Positions 36,861 to 45,941 are shown, numbered from the stretch's first letter. The stretch: DNA of 64,000 nt from Pelotomaculum sp. UBA1371 (GCA_002305915.1 DBRJ01000020.1:1-64000); one strand, 5' to 3'. The notes: generated by a model not told the origin, from the letters alone. Made by a program: numbers and translations.

Positions 36861-36940
36861 ATTCTTTCTACCTCGTAAAAGGGCCGGGCAAATTGTCTCC
36901 CAAACTGGAGATTCAAATGCCTGACCCTGGTTAAAAAGCT

Positions 36941-38008
36941 TTAGTCCACCTGCTTTAATCTTTCCGCCTGGTCCGTGGTTACCAAAGTATCGATAATCTC
37001 GTCCAGGTCCCCTTCTAAAACGGCGTCCAGCCGGTGCAGGGTAAGTCCTACACGGTGGTCGGAGACACGGTTTTGGGGAAAGTTGTAGGTGCGGATCCGT
37101 TCGCTGCGGTCCCCTGTTCCCACCATGGATCTGCGGGTGCTGGACACTTTTTGCTGGTGTTCTTCCTGAGCCCGGTCAAGGAGGCGCGCCCGCAGCACTT
37201 TCATTGCTTTATCCTTGTTTTTATGCTGTGATTTTTCGTCCTGCATGGAGACCACTATCCCCGAGGGGATATGGGTAATCCGGACAGCGGATTGGGTCGT
37301 ATTGACGGATTGCCCGCCGTGACCGGAGGCGCAAAACACATCGATACGCAGATCATTGGGATCGATCTCTACGTCCACCTCCTCGGCCTCCGGCAGCACG
37401 GCCACCGTAGCCGCAGAGGTATGGATCCGGCCCCCGGACTCGGTAGTGGGGATGCGCTGGACCCTGTGCACACCGCTCTCGAATTTCAACCGGCTGTATG
37501 CGCCCTTGCCTTCCAGTAGAAAGATTGCCTCTTTAAAGCCGCCGATATCGGTAGGGTTAGCGTTCAAAATATCCGTCTTCCAGCCCTGCCGCTCGGCATA
37601 GCGCGCATACATCCGGAACAGGTCCGCAGCAAACAGGGCCGCCTCTTCGCCGCCTGTGCCGGCCCGGATTTCCATAATGACGTTTTTTTCGTCGTTGGGA
37701 TCCCTGGGCAAAAGGAGCACCTTGAGACGCTGCTCCAGGTCCGCCTTTCTCTGCACCAGTTCATCCAGCTCGGCCTGGGCCAGTTCCCGCATCTCCCCGT
37801 CCGATTCTTCATTCAAGAGGGTTTTTGCTTCCTTAATTTCCTTTGTAACTCTTTTATATTCCCGGTATGTCTCAACCACCCCGGTTAATTCGGAGTGTGA
37901 CTTGACATATTGCTGCCAGCGGCTGAGTTCGGCCATGACTTCCGGATCTCCAATAAGATTGCCCAGTTCCTCATACCGTTCCTCCAGGCTGTCCAGTTTT
38001 TGAAACAT
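36941..38008 (-). CDS. prfA: peptide chain release factor 1
   Basis: 355 residues, reads UAA and UAG. The GGQ catalytic loop is in DVFCASGHGGQSVNTTQSAV. The PxT codon-recognition region is IPTTESGGR. Complete length. Its ATG overlaps the stop of the DUF1385 gene (TAATG), so translation is coupled. Confidence 0.96.
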   Translation of the reverse strand: MFQKLDSLEERYEELGNLIGDPEVMAELSRWQQYVKSHSELTGVVETYREYKRVTKEIKEAKTLLNEESDGEMRELAQAELDELVQRKADLEQRLKVLLLPRDPNDEKNVIMEIRAGTGGEEAALFAADLFRMYARYAERQGWKTDILNANPTDIGGFKEAIFLLEGKGAYSRLKFESGVHRVQRIPTTESGGRIHTSAATVAVLPEAEEVDVEIDPNDLRIDVFCASGHGGQSVNTTQSAVRITHIPSGIVVSMQDEKSQHKNKDKAMKVLRARLLDRAQEEHQQKVSSTRRSMVGTGDRSERIRTYNFPQNRVSDHRVGLTLHRLDAVLEGDLDEIIDTLVTTDQAERLKQVD

Positions 38009-38877
38009 TACTTTTCACTCTCCTTCGCTACAGCCCCGAAAGCAGCCAGCGCAACCTCCACCTGCCCGTCGTCAGGCGGACCGGTGGTCAGCTTCTGTAG
38101 CCACATCCCCGGCGCAATCAGCACGCGACACAACGGAAGTGAATAATACTTACTTGATATTTTAACCAATTCATAGGATATTCCCGCAACCACCGGTAAA
38201 AGAAGGACCCGGGAGAGAATCCGCCACCAGAGCACCTGCTCTCCCAGAAAGGAAAAGATCAGGATGCTGATGACCAAAACAATCAGAAGAAAACTGGTAC
38301 CACAGCGGGGATGGAGGGTGGAGTACCGCTGAACCCGCTCCACCTCAAGCCGGTCCCCGGCCTCAAAGGCATTGATGACCTTGTGCTCGGCCCCGTGGTA
38401 CTGAAAAACCCGCCGGATATCCGCCATCCGCCCGATGGCCACAACGTAGGCCAGAAAGATGGCGATCCGGAAGAGTCCCTCAATGAGGTTCTGGATAAAC
38501 GCGCCCGGGGCAACGCTGTTCAGCAGGTGAGCCGCCGCCACGGGCAAAAAGGCGAACAACAGTACAGCCATAGCCAGGGCAATCCCTACAGTTATGATAA
38601 TTTCCCATGGAGTCAACTCCTCTTCTTCACCGGTCGCCTGGCTGGCCGAAAAAGTCAGCGCCTCGATCCCCAGCACCAGGGCTTCGATCAGCACCACCAC
38701 CCCGCGCACCAGGGGTGCTTTGAGCACCGGAAATCGCCTGGTCAGGGAGCCGACCATCTTTTCGTCGACAACTATGGTCTGGTCCGGCCGGCGGACGGCA
38801 ACAGCCCGGGTGTCCGGACCCCGCATCATGACACCCTCAATAACCGCCTGGCCTCCGTACTGGAAGGGGGAACTCAT
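38008..38877 (-). CDS. DUF1385 (YqhQ-family) membrane protein
   Basis: 289 residues. It begins with the family signature YGGQAVIEGVMMRGPD, then RFPVLKAPLVRGVVVLIEAL, four or five membrane helices, and FQYHGAEHKVINAFEAGD. The family is common in spore formers next to prfA/rpmE; its function is poorly defined. GGGAGTG precedes the ATG. Confidence 0.9.
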   Translation of the reverse strand: MSSPFQYGGQAVIEGVMMRGPDTRAVAVRRPDQTIVVDEKMVGSLTRRFPVLKAPLVRGVVVLIEALVLGIEALTFSASQATGEEEELTPWEIIITVGIALAMAVLLFAFLPVAAAHLLNSVAPGAFIQNLIEGLFRIAIFLAYVVAIGRMADIRRVFQYHGAEHKVINAFEAGDRLEVERVQRYSTLHPRCGTSFLLIVLVISILIFSFLGEQVLWWRILSRVLLLPVVAGISYELVKISSKYYSLPLCRVLIAPGMWLQKLTTGPPDDGQVEVALAAFGAVAKESEK

Positions 38878-38960
38878 AATTCACAACACTCCCCTTGACC
38901 GGCCCGCCGGCAATTATCAAAACGGGCGCGGTTATTTTTACAGTAGACTAATGTAGAAAT

Positions 38961-38980
38961 AGCAGAGCGCATGCTCTGCT
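38961..38980 (-). terminator. hairpin after rpmE, weak terminator
   Basis: AGCAGAGC-GCAT-GCTCTGCT, a perfect 8-bp stem, lies 14 bp past the rpmE stop. On the minus strand it is followed by ATTTCTAC, a poor T-tract, so termination may be partial. Confidence 0.5.
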
Positions 38981-38993
38981 ACCAAAACCTACC

Positions 38994-39197
38994 CTACTTG
39001 GTTAACCCGTATTTTTTACGGAAGCGCTCGGCCCTTCCGCCGGTTTCTATGGTCCGCTGCGAGCCTGTGTAAAAAGGATGGCACTTGGAGCAAATCTCCA
39101 CGCGCATTTCTTTTTTGGTTGAGCCTGTTTCAAATGTTTCACCGCAAACGCAGGATACTTTTGCCTTACCGTATTTCGGGTGGATTTTTTCTTTCAT
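38994..39197 (-). CDS. rpmE: 50S ribosomal protein L31, zinc-binding form
   Basis: 67 residues with zinc cysteines in SCVCGETFETG and ICSKCHPFYTGSQ (C+ paralogue). AAAGAGGTGAG precedes the ATG. In Bacillus rpmE directly follows rho; here the decarboxylase locus and a radical SAM gene lie between them. Confidence 0.95.
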   Translation of the reverse strand: MKEKIHPKYGKAKVSCVCGETFETGSTKKEMRVEICSKCHPFYTGSQRTIETGGRAERFRKKYGLTK

Positions 39198-39381
39198 TAG
39201 TACTCACCTCTTTTCCATGGTCAACGACAAAGACACACTTTTTAATTATAGCACAGGTTTGGCCAGCCCGCAAGGGAATTATCCAGAGGCAATTTTGAAA
39301 GCCCCTTTCGGGTTCGGGCGCATCCGGCAAGATCAGCACAACCTGAGCGGAAAACCGCAGGCAGCAGGGTTTTCGAACACG

Positions 39382-40632
39382 TCAGCGCACCGGATGACTG
39401 AAGCTTCCCACAGCCAGTCCCGGCACTTCTTCCAGGTTTTCAAGCAGCGCCGGGATGCCCATAATTTCACCACCGCCGGGCAAATGCCGGAAAAGCAGGT
39501 CCGGGTCAATATTCAGATTGCGCAATTGCACCTGATTGACACCTGTATCGCGCAGCAGGCTCAGTAAGGCTTCAATTTCCTCCTTCCGGTCGGTGAGCCC
39601 GGGCAAAACCAGAAGATTCAGGGCTGTATAAACTCCACAGGACGATGCAGTCCGGAGGGACCGGCGGACATCTTCCAGGCTGTAGCCTGCAGGACGGTAA
39701 TAGGCCCTGTAGGTGTCCTCCCGGGCGCTGATCAGGCTGATCCGGATAGAATCCAGACCGGCCCTGCAAATATCCGCCACCCCCGCGCTATGCCCGCCGT
39801 TGCTGTTCATATTGATGGTACCCAGATGGGTTTTATTCCGGATTGCCCCGATGGCTTTGACAATGGTCACCGAGGCCAGGGCCGGTTCTCCTTCACAACC
39901 CTGCCCGAAACTGACCATGCTTCCCTCCCCCTGCAGGAGGTGAGGCAGGGCCACCTCGACAATCTCCCGGAGCGACGGTTTAAAATTTATCCGCACCTGG
40001 GGTGAAGGGCAGCATTCAGCAGGCTGCAGGGAAATACAGCCCAGGCAGCGGGCGTTACAGGAAGGGGAAACAGGAATGCCTCCCTCCCAACGTCCGTAGA
40101 ATATATTTTGGGCGGTAAAACACTGGTACTCCAGGGAGCAGCGGGCTAACTGGCGGAGGATGCGGTTTTGGGGATATTTTGCCCGTTTCTTCCGGACCAA
40201 TGCCGGCAGATCCCCGGTATTATAATGTGCCGGGTCCCACCTGCAGGGGTCCTCGGTGGGACGGGCGGCCGTATAGAAGACTCCGTCCCGGCAGGCCACG
40301 GCCGCGTATCCCAGCAGCGGCAAGGCTTTCTCTTCCTTCCCCCGCCTGTAGGCGGGCAACAGGGTACGGGTGTAGCCCTGGGGCAGAAGCGCGCCCACCG
40401 CCCAGGCCCGCCCAGCTGCCCAGGGATTTCCGCCGGGAACCGTGAAGCGCCCTGTCCGGGTTAGCCCCACAGGCTCCCCCCCGGGCACCAGTACCAGGGA
40501 TGCCCCCCCGGGCAGCCTGACCATATCCTCATCCGTCAACTCCACAAACCGGTCCCCGGTCCGTCCTGTGGCCAGCAGGGAGGGGTGGTCGTAAACTTTC
40601 CCGTCATCCCCGGCAAAAACCAGACTAAACAT
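39382..40632 (-). CDS. radical SAM protein
   Basis: 416 residues. The first 190 form a non-SAM region. The radical SAM core then starts with the cluster motif SPSCNARCLGCISLQ (C-x3-C-x2-C, about 191-198), followed by VSFGQGCEGEPAL and INMNSNGGHSAGVADICRAGLDSIRISL. The substrate is unknown. GGGGGAGGG precedes the ATG. Similar proteins in anaerobes are annotated only as radical SAM. The 208 bp before lpdD hold no gene. Confidence 0.85.
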   Translation of the reverse strand: MFSLVFAGDDGKVYDHPSLLATGRTGDRFVELTDEDMVRLPGGASLVLVPGGEPVGLTRTGRFTVPGGNPWAAGRAWAVGALLPQGYTRTLLPAYRRGKEEKALPLLGYAAVACRDGVFYTAARPTEDPCRWDPAHYNTGDLPALVRKKRAKYPQNRILRQLARCSLEYQCFTAQNIFYGRWEGGIPVSPSCNARCLGCISLQPAECCPSPQVRINFKPSLREIVEVALPHLLQGEGSMVSFGQGCEGEPALASVTIVKAIGAIRNKTHLGTINMNSNGGHSAGVADICRAGLDSIRISLISAREDTYRAYYRPAGYSLEDVRRSLRTASSCGVYTALNLLVLPGLTDRKEEIEALLSLLRDTGVNQVQLRNLNIDPDLLFRHLPGGGEIMGIPALLENLEEVPGLAVGSFSHPVR

Positions 40633-40840
40633 AACACCCTCCCCCTTTTAGAATCAAAAACCCGTTTTAATCCAGGATGCCCCGGAAAAGGGCTGTTAAA
40701 AAACAGCATTTTAGATTTGCCGGGCTTCCCTGAACAATAAAGAGACAAGTTCAAGATAACGGCTCCTGAAATACCGCGCCGGTTCCCGGCGAACCTGCCG
40801 TTCTCTCATTCTCCCATCACCTTTGAACAACCCCTAAAGC

Positions 40841-41227
40841 CTACTGACTACCCTGGCTGCAAACAGCAACAAGGTCGTTTAATCCTTCCTGCACCAGTTC
40901 ACCAAACTGCCGGATTGCCCCGGGTTTAATTTGGTCGTTGTGGATTCCGCAGGAAACGACCACAGGCACCTTAAGCCTGCTGGCCAGAAAATGAGCTGCC
41001 GGACGGGCAATCTCATCTTCCTTGTGTCCGGTCAGGGTCAATACGGAAACTGTAGCACTGGTACGTTCAGGGTCTTGCAAACTGGGGCGCGGGACGCCCA
41101 GAGCCACGGAGCCCAGATGGGGAATTTCCCCGCCAGTGATCACTACATTCCAATCCCTACCCATATTTACTGCCTGTAAAAGCACATGCAGCCCACCGGA
41201 TTCTTTATTAATTTCAATAATACCCAT
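40841..41227 (-). CDS. lpdD: LpdD-like prenylated-flavin chaperone
   Basis: 128 residues of the small LpdD type first linked to gallate decarboxylase in Lactobacillus. Visible family-like blocks: GRDWNVVITGGEIPHLGSVAL, PRPSLQDPERTSATVSVLTL, GHKEDEIARPAAHFLASRL and VVVSCGIHNDQI. Such proteins are thought to bind reduced prFMN and deliver it to UbiD enzymes. The assignment rests on remembered family pattern plus context: UbiD, subunit D and UbiX genes follow within 12 kb. CTGGAG precedes the ATG. Confidence 0.65.
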   Translation of the reverse strand: MGIIEINKESGGLHVLLQAVNMGRDWNVVITGGEIPHLGSVALGVPRPSLQDPERTSATVSVLTLTGHKEDEIARPAAHFLASRLKVPVVVSCGIHNDQIKPGAIRQFGELVQEGLNDLVAVCSQGSQ

Positions 41228-41556
41228 TGATTATCAGCTCCAGTTTAAGATTTTTAAGCCTGCTGTTATATTAGCCGTTACCATGAACGTGGACGCCACT
41301 TAAGGCACCCCTTCTATGCCGGTACTTTTAGCCTTCTGCTGTTACCATGGGCAGGGACGCCGCCTGCTGAGTAATATTTTACTTCAGTTTTGTGTGTCAG
41401 GCAAACCGGTTTGCCTGGCAGATAGCTGTTTTGCATGTCCACTAAACCGGTTTCTTTTTTGTTTTGCGGCTGGCGGGAGGCCCCTTTCCGGCCGGTTCAT
41501 CAGCAGTATCAGAGGTAGATCTAAACTTCTTATAACGGCTTAATACAATTACACAA

Positions 41557-41796
41557 ATGAATTGCCCCTGTGCTTTGAAATTTCACTGTCAGTTATCCGG
41601 CACCTGTACAAAGGGAGACAAAAGTGATTATTTCAGCAAATTAAAAACCCTCCCGATTTTAAGAGAGGGCCTAATTGGCTGGAAAAAGTCCCGGATAAAA
41701 CCTGGCCTGAAAATTAAGTTTTCATCTAAAGGTTATGCTGCCTTATTTTTTCCGCAGCATTATCCTTCTAACAGAACCGGACGCACGGCCTTGTGA
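41557..41796 (+). CDS. possible small Cys-rich protein
   Basis: 79 residues with an N-terminal Cys cluster (MNCPCALKFHCQLSGTCTKG) and a basic middle. No family is recognized and there is no strong ribosome site. It overlaps the lpdD remnant on the other strand. It may be spurious. Confidence 0.25.
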   Translation: MNCPCALKFHCQLSGTCTKGDKSDYFSKLKTLPILREGLIGWKKSRIKPGLKIKFSSKGYAALFFPQHYPSNRTGRTAL

Positions 41797-41832
41797 ACCC
41801 ACCGGTTCTTTACCAATATCAATAATACCCAT
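41743..41832 (-). pseudogene. lpdD remnant
   Basis: A 29-codon frame beginning MGIIDIGKEPVG, matching the lpdD start (MGIIEINKESGG), preceded by GGAG and the duplicated leader. The rest of the gene is gone. It supports an ancestral second lpdD copy. Confidence 0.6.
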
Positions 41833-42025
41833 TAATTGTAAGCTCCGCTTTGAGAATTTTAGCCTGTAGTTTCCGCCGTTATTATGAACATGGTCACCAT
41901 TTACTGAGTAATATTCTACTTGGTTTTATGTGTCCGCTAAAACGCATGCAAGGATACTACTTTCTTAGCATTCAGGATAATGATAGGACAGTTTATATTA
42001 TTCCATATATTCATATACTCAATAG

Positions 42026-42045
42026 TAATATATGATGTAGTAATT
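42026..42045 (+). promoter_or_regulatory. degenerate copy of the locus motif, upstream of ubiD copy 1
   Basis: TAATATATG followed after 2 nt by GTAGTAATT, resembling the 20-bp motif TAATATATG-NN-ATAGTGTAT found at 46341 and 52304. The first half is exact and the second is weak. It lies about 420 bp before ubiD. Confidence 0.35.
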
Positions 42046-42279
42046 AAGCGCAAAGTTCAACTGCTTCAAGGACAATACCTTAACTTTTGTCCTGGTCCTA
42101 AGGCGTCGATTAATATTCAGTAACGATAATGCTATCACAAGCACATATTTCATTTTCTTCTTAAACTAATGTTAAAATTATAATAAAAATAGAGACTTAA
42201 AGCAATCTCAGTGCATTTTTTGTTTAATTGATATTTTCCCTGTTTCAATTGTGTTAAAACCGTGCCACGAGAGGAATTA

Positions 42280-42300
42280 TTGGCAATGCGGTTTTGCCAA
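42280..42300 (+). promoter_or_regulatory. palindrome upstream of ubiD copy 1, candidate operator
   Basis: TTGGCAA-7 nt-TTGCCAA, a perfect 7-bp inverted repeat 166 bp before ubiD. Its dyad form suits a LysR-type or other dimeric regulator. No T-tract follows that would make it a terminator for a gene. The rest of 41946-42466 holds no gene. Confidence 0.45.
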
Positions 42301-42466
42301 AAAAAGACTTTAAAAAACATTTGCATAAATACTAGCATTTAAGGAGTGAGGCTATCAGAACAAAAAACAAAGGAACTGGACAGGTGAATGTATTAAAAAG
42401 AAAGTGAATGTGATTGTTTTCAAAAAAGGTGGAGTTAATAAAAAACTACAAAAAGGAGTGGCAACA

Positions 42467-43900
42467 ATGGAAGGAAACAGTCTTCGCGGATTTTTAGAGA
42501 AGCTGGAGCAGGCGGGACAACTGGTTCATTACACTGATGAGGTTATGCCTGAGCCGGATATCCGGCGGATCGGGCGGGCAGCCGTGGATATAGCAGCAGG
42601 CAATACAGGCCCGGCTGTGCTGCTGGAAAACATCAAGGGCTACAAAGGCAAAAGGGTTGCCATCAATGTTCTGGGCACCTGGGCAAACAATGCCGTGATG
42701 CTGGGAATGGACAAGGACACTCCGCTCAAAGATCAGTTCTTTGAATTTGCCAGGCGCTGGGCCGGCGGCAGTGACGGCGAGCTTAAATGGATTAAGGACG
42801 CACCCTGCCAGGAAGTAAAAATCACCAAGGATATTAACCTTTACGAAATCCTGCCTTTATTCAGGGTCAACAAATACGACGCCGGCTTTTATTTTTCCAA
42901 GGCTTCGGTTGTTACCAGGGACCCGGAAGACCCTGATAATGTGGATAAACAAAACGTGGGGATGTACCGGATCCAGGTCCAGGGCCCCGACACCCTGGGA
43001 ATCCAGGTGCTGCCTTTCCACGACGGCGGAATCCACCTGCGCAAGGCGGAGGAAATGGGCAAGGCCCTGCCCGTGGCAGTATGCCTGGGCGTCCACCCGG
43101 TAATCAGCCTGATGGCCAGCGCACCCCTGCAGTATGACCAGTCCGAATACAAATACGCGGCAGCTTTTATGGGGGCTCCCCAGATTTTAACTAAGACCCT
43201 TACCGCTAATCTGGACATCCCGGCCTATACGGAAATTGTGCTGGAGGGCGAATTCGTGCCAAGGGAGCGTTTCGTTGAAGGTCCCTTCGGTGAGTTTCCG
43301 GGAAGTTACTCAGGCTCCCGGCGCCAGTTCCGGATTAAGCTGAATACCGTTACCACCCGCAAGAACCCGATTTTTGAAAATCTGTATGTGGGCCGTCCCT
43401 GGACGGAGCATGATACCCTGATTGGGCTCAATACAAGCGCGACCCTTTATTTCCAGTTGAGAGAAACCATGCCGGAAGTAAAAGCCGTCAATGCCATTTA
43501 TCAACACGGCCTCACCATCATCGTCGCTACAGACAACCGCTTCGGCGCCTATGCCAAGACGGTGGGCATGAGACTGGCTTCCACCCCCCACGGTACCAGC
43601 TATGCCAAAAATATCATCCTTGTAGACGGGGATGTGGACCCCTTTAACCTGGTCCAGGTCATGTGGGCTTTATCTACACGGGTACGGCCTCAAAAAGATG
43701 TTATTGTAATCCCCAATACGCCGGGCATGCCTCTGGATCCATGCTCCGAGCCTCCGGGAATCGGCGGCAAGCTAATCATCGACGCAACAACCCCCGCCGC
43801 CCCTGAAATCTCCAGGGAGGTACGGATGGTGGACAGCATCCCCGAGGCGGAACCCTATCAAAAAATCCTGGTAGACCTGCAGAAAGCTGCTGCCAGATAA
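42467..43900 (+). CDS. UbiD-family hydroxyarylic acid (de)carboxylase, large subunit, copy 1
   Basis: 477 residues, prFMN-dependent. The BsdC/VdcC/LpdC-type large subunit of non-oxidative hydroxyarylic acid decarboxylases. The conserved active-site run VEGPFGEFPGSYSG carries the paired Glu residues. KNPIFENLYVGRPWTEHD and TRVRPQKDVIVIPNTPGMPLDP are family-typical. The ATG at 42467 is chosen because AAAAAGGAGTG lies just upstream; a frame extension of 21 codons to 42404 lacks a site. The downstream subunit D gene (22 bp away) supports an aromatic substrate. Direction (decarboxylation, or carboxylation of a phenol) cannot be read from sequence. Confidence 0.92.
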   Translation: MEGNSLRGFLEKLEQAGQLVHYTDEVMPEPDIRRIGRAAVDIAAGNTGPAVLLENIKGYKGKRVAINVLGTWANNAVMLGMDKDTPLKDQFFEFARRWAGGSDGELKWIKDAPCQEVKITKDINLYEILPLFRVNKYDAGFYFSKASVVTRDPEDPDNVDKQNVGMYRIQVQGPDTLGIQVLPFHDGGIHLRKAEEMGKALPVAVCLGVHPVISLMASAPLQYDQSEYKYAAAFMGAPQILTKTLTANLDIPAYTEIVLEGEFVPRERFVEGPFGEFPGSYSGSRRQFRIKLNTVTTRKNPIFENLYVGRPWTEHDTLIGLNTSATLYFQLRETMPEVKAVNAIYQHGLTIIVATDNRFGAYAKTVGMRLASTPHGTSYAKNIILVDGDVDPFNLVQVMWALSTRVRPQKDVIVIPNTPGMPLDPCSEPPGIGGKLIIDATTPAAPEISREVRMVDSIPEAEPYQKILVDLQKAAAR

Positions 43901-43922
43901 AGCACGAAAGGAGGTTCTTAGC

Positions 43923-44150
43923 ATGAAATGTGTCCGCTGTTTAACAGATAACGCCGCTAAAGTGGCGGAAGCGCCCGATGGAAGCAAGGCCTGGGAGGTA
44001 TATACCTGCAACCGGTGCAATTTTGTCTGGCGCTCAACCGAGGAACCCGAAGTCATCGACCCGGAAAAGAGGGACCCCTGGTTCCAGTTGGCCGGTGTGG
44101 AAATTGAAAGCATCCCGGTGTTTTCACCAGTTCCTCCTCTCAAAAAATAA
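43923..44150 (+). CDS. bsdD: hydroxyarylic acid decarboxylase subunit D, copy 1
   Basis: 75 residues with a zinc-ribbon pattern: CVRCLTD near the start and YTCNRCNFVWRSTEEPE, ending VPPL. This matches the BsdD/VdcD family of small third subunits in both size and motifs. AAAGGAGG precedes the ATG. Its role in the complex is accessory; the UbiD protein carries the catalytic site. Confidence 0.9.
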   Translation: MKCVRCLTDNAAKVAEAPDGSKAWEVYTCNRCNFVWRSTEEPEVIDPEKRDPWFQLAGVEIESIPVFSPVPPLKK

Positions 44151-44191
44151 CCGGGATTGTTTAAAGTCATAAGGACTCCAGTGTGGTTGCT

Positions 44192-44290
44192 TTTGGCTCT
44201 ATAGCCAAAGCTATGGCAAGGACCGGCACGCTGTTGTTCCGGGGTGGGGAATTCCCCATCCCGGGCGCCATAGCTTTGGTGGTGTTTTTT
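44192..44290 (+). promoter_or_regulatory. terminator/attenuator before idi copy 1
   Basis: A 13-bp perfect stem CCAAAGCTATGGC/GCCATAGCTTTGG (44205-44217 and 44267-44279), enclosing a TGGGGAATTCCCCA palindrome (44245-44258), is followed by TTTTTT (44285-44290). An alternative 7-bp hairpin TTTGGCT-CTAT-AGCCAAA (44192-44209) uses part of the first arm and so competes with it. Either a plain terminator of ubiD-bsdD or a switch controlling idi. Confidence 0.7.
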
Positions 44291-44374
44291 AAGAAAAGGT
44301 GTTAAATAGTTCGGGCAAAGCCAAAAACTTGTTCCGATTCAGGTATATCTTCCTAAGGATCTGGAGGTGGGGCT

Positions 44375-44902
44375 GTGAAAGAAACCAGGAAAGATAATGA
44401 GTATGTAATTCTGGTGGATGAAAATGATCACATGATTGGCACTGCTGAAAAGATCGCTGCCCACAAAAATCCAAAACTGCACCGGGCCTTTTCCATTTTT
44501 GTATTCAACTCCAGGGGTGAGTTGTTGATCCAGAAGCGTGCCGCGAATAAGTATCATTGTCCGGGTTTATGGGCGAATACCTGCTGCGGCCACCCGCGGC
44601 CGGGCGAATCCCTGGAGGAAGCCGTACACAGAAGGCTGCAGGAAGAAATGGGTTTTGACACAGAGCTGGAGGAGCTCTTCTCCTTCACTTATAAAGCTGA
44701 GTTTGAAAATGGATTGTCAGAGATGGAATATGATCATGTCTTCGTGGGGAAATGGGAAGGCACACCGAAAAGGAATAAGAAAGAGGTTGCTGATTACCGG
44801 TGGATCTCAAAGGAACACTTAAAAAAAGACATGGAAAGGCGCCCGGATGCCTACACAGCATGGCTGAAAATTGCCTGGGACATGCTGGTAGCCTGGTTGT
44901 AG
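44375..44902 (+). CDS. idi: isopentenyl-diphosphate delta-isomerase, type 1, copy 1
   Basis: 175 residues, Nudix-related. Interconverts IPP and DMAPP. Compared with E. coli Idi the metal and catalytic residues are kept: His in EKIAAHK and PKLHRAFS, Cys and His in NTCCGHPRPGES, Nudix-like RRLQEEMGF, and the E-x-E in SEMEYDHVF. A GTG start follows CTGGAGG. Lying just after ubiD-bsdD, it probably raises DMAPP, the source of the dimethylallyl group UbiX uses to make prFMN. That link is inference. Confidence 0.92.
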   Translation: MKETRKDNEYVILVDENDHMIGTAEKIAAHKNPKLHRAFSIFVFNSRGELLIQKRAANKYHCPGLWANTCCGHPRPGESLEEAVHRRLQEEMGFDTELEELFSFTYKAEFENGLSEMEYDHVFVGKWEGTPKRNKKEVADYRWISKEHLKKDMERRPDAYTAWLKIAWDMLVAWL

Positions 44903-44969
44903 TCTGTTTCGTTAGAGTGCTGTGCAAATTACAACCGGACAGGATCTTAATGAAGTTCAAGCCCGTTCT

Positions 44970-44990
44970 TTCCTGTTCCTAAGACAGGAA
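44970..44990. terminator. weak hairpin between convergent idi and lysR
   Basis: TTCCTGT-7 nt-ACAGGAA, a perfect 7-bp stem followed on the plus strand by TTTAACCTGATTTT. It ends beside the lysR stop. A modest terminator at best. Confidence 0.4.
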
Positions 44991-44991
44991 T

Positions 44992-45941
44992 TTAACCTGA
45001 TTTTAACTTTTGTCCCGAGATAGTTAATTTGAATGGTATGAATTTATAATGGTCCGGGTTTGTCTGTTTTTGACTCCACTTTGAGGTAAATTTTATAAAC
45101 TCTTTGAGTGTTGGAAACAAGTCTTTATTTCTTGTGGCCAAAAATATAGTTGAGTTTATTGCAGGTATAAGATTTAAATTTTTTGTGCCGAACCCCCAGT
45201 CCATTGAGGCAACACCGGCTGGCAGCGCTGCAACGCCGAGGTCCTCACGGACCAAACCAAGGATTGTTTTAACCGAAGAGCAGGTTAGAATAATCTCGGG
45301 TTCAAATTCTGCAGACCGGCAGGCTTTCTGAAAGTCTTGGTTGTAGCCGGAAGTTGGTGGTGGAACAATGAATTTTTCATATTCTAATTCTTTTATGTTT
45401 ATTGATTTCCTGTCGGCAAAGGGATGCCGTTCACTGGTCACAATAACCATCTGATCGGTTACAAACGGGGTAAATTGCAAATTGGGATCCTCGCATGTCC
45501 GATGAACAAAAGCCGCGTCAATTTCGTGGGAATTTATCATGGGTATGAGTTCATTGCACTGTTTTCCAGAAGGTTCAGAATTACTCTGGGAAAGCTTTTT
45601 TTATATGATGAGAGCAGATTAGGTAAACGGTAATGCCCCACAACAGGTATGATTCCTACCGTCAGGTTGCCTTTTTCGAAGGATGTATACTCGTAGATGC
45701 ACCGCCGGGCCTCAATTACTTCTGACATTATTCGTCTGGCATGTTTGACAAACTCTTCTCCTGCCGGGCTAAGCTGTACAGACCGGGTTGTTCTTACGAA
45801 CAAACTGATGCCCAGCTCATTTTCCAGTTTAATAATTTGCTGGGAAAGTGAAGACTGGGATGTCTTCAATACTTCTGAAGCGCGTGTAAAATTTTGGTAT
45901 TTTGCCACGGCCAGGACATATTCCAACTGATGCATTTCCAT
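44992..45941 (-). pseudogene. LysR-family regulator with frameshift
   Basis: The N-terminal part (from ATG 45941, GGAGGGGGA upstream) has the LysR helix-turn-helix: MHQLEYVLAVAKYQNFTRASEVL and SLSQQIIKLENELGISLFVR. It stops at 45537 after FPRVILNLLENSAMN. The effector domain continues in another frame from about 45560 (GKQCNELIPMINSHEIDAAF) to 44992. One frameshift near 45550-45590 explains this: a real mutation or a sequencing error. Both halves look otherwise intact. It lies between the two idi genes and could have governed the locus. Confidence 0.85.

Larger units (their letters stand above)
41253..41960. repeat. duplicated leader segments upstream of lpdD and of an lpdD remnant
   Basis: A segment of roughly 110-170 bp upstream of lpdD (41253-41430) recurs in degenerate form at 41836-41945. 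Both contain CTGAGTAATATT(T/C)TACTT, GTGTGTC/ATGTGTC and TTTTAGCCT. A shorter third copy of the TTAGCC...GTTACCATG...GACGCC unit lies at 41327-41358. The pattern indicates tandem duplication of the lpdD 5' region. Confidence 0.65.
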
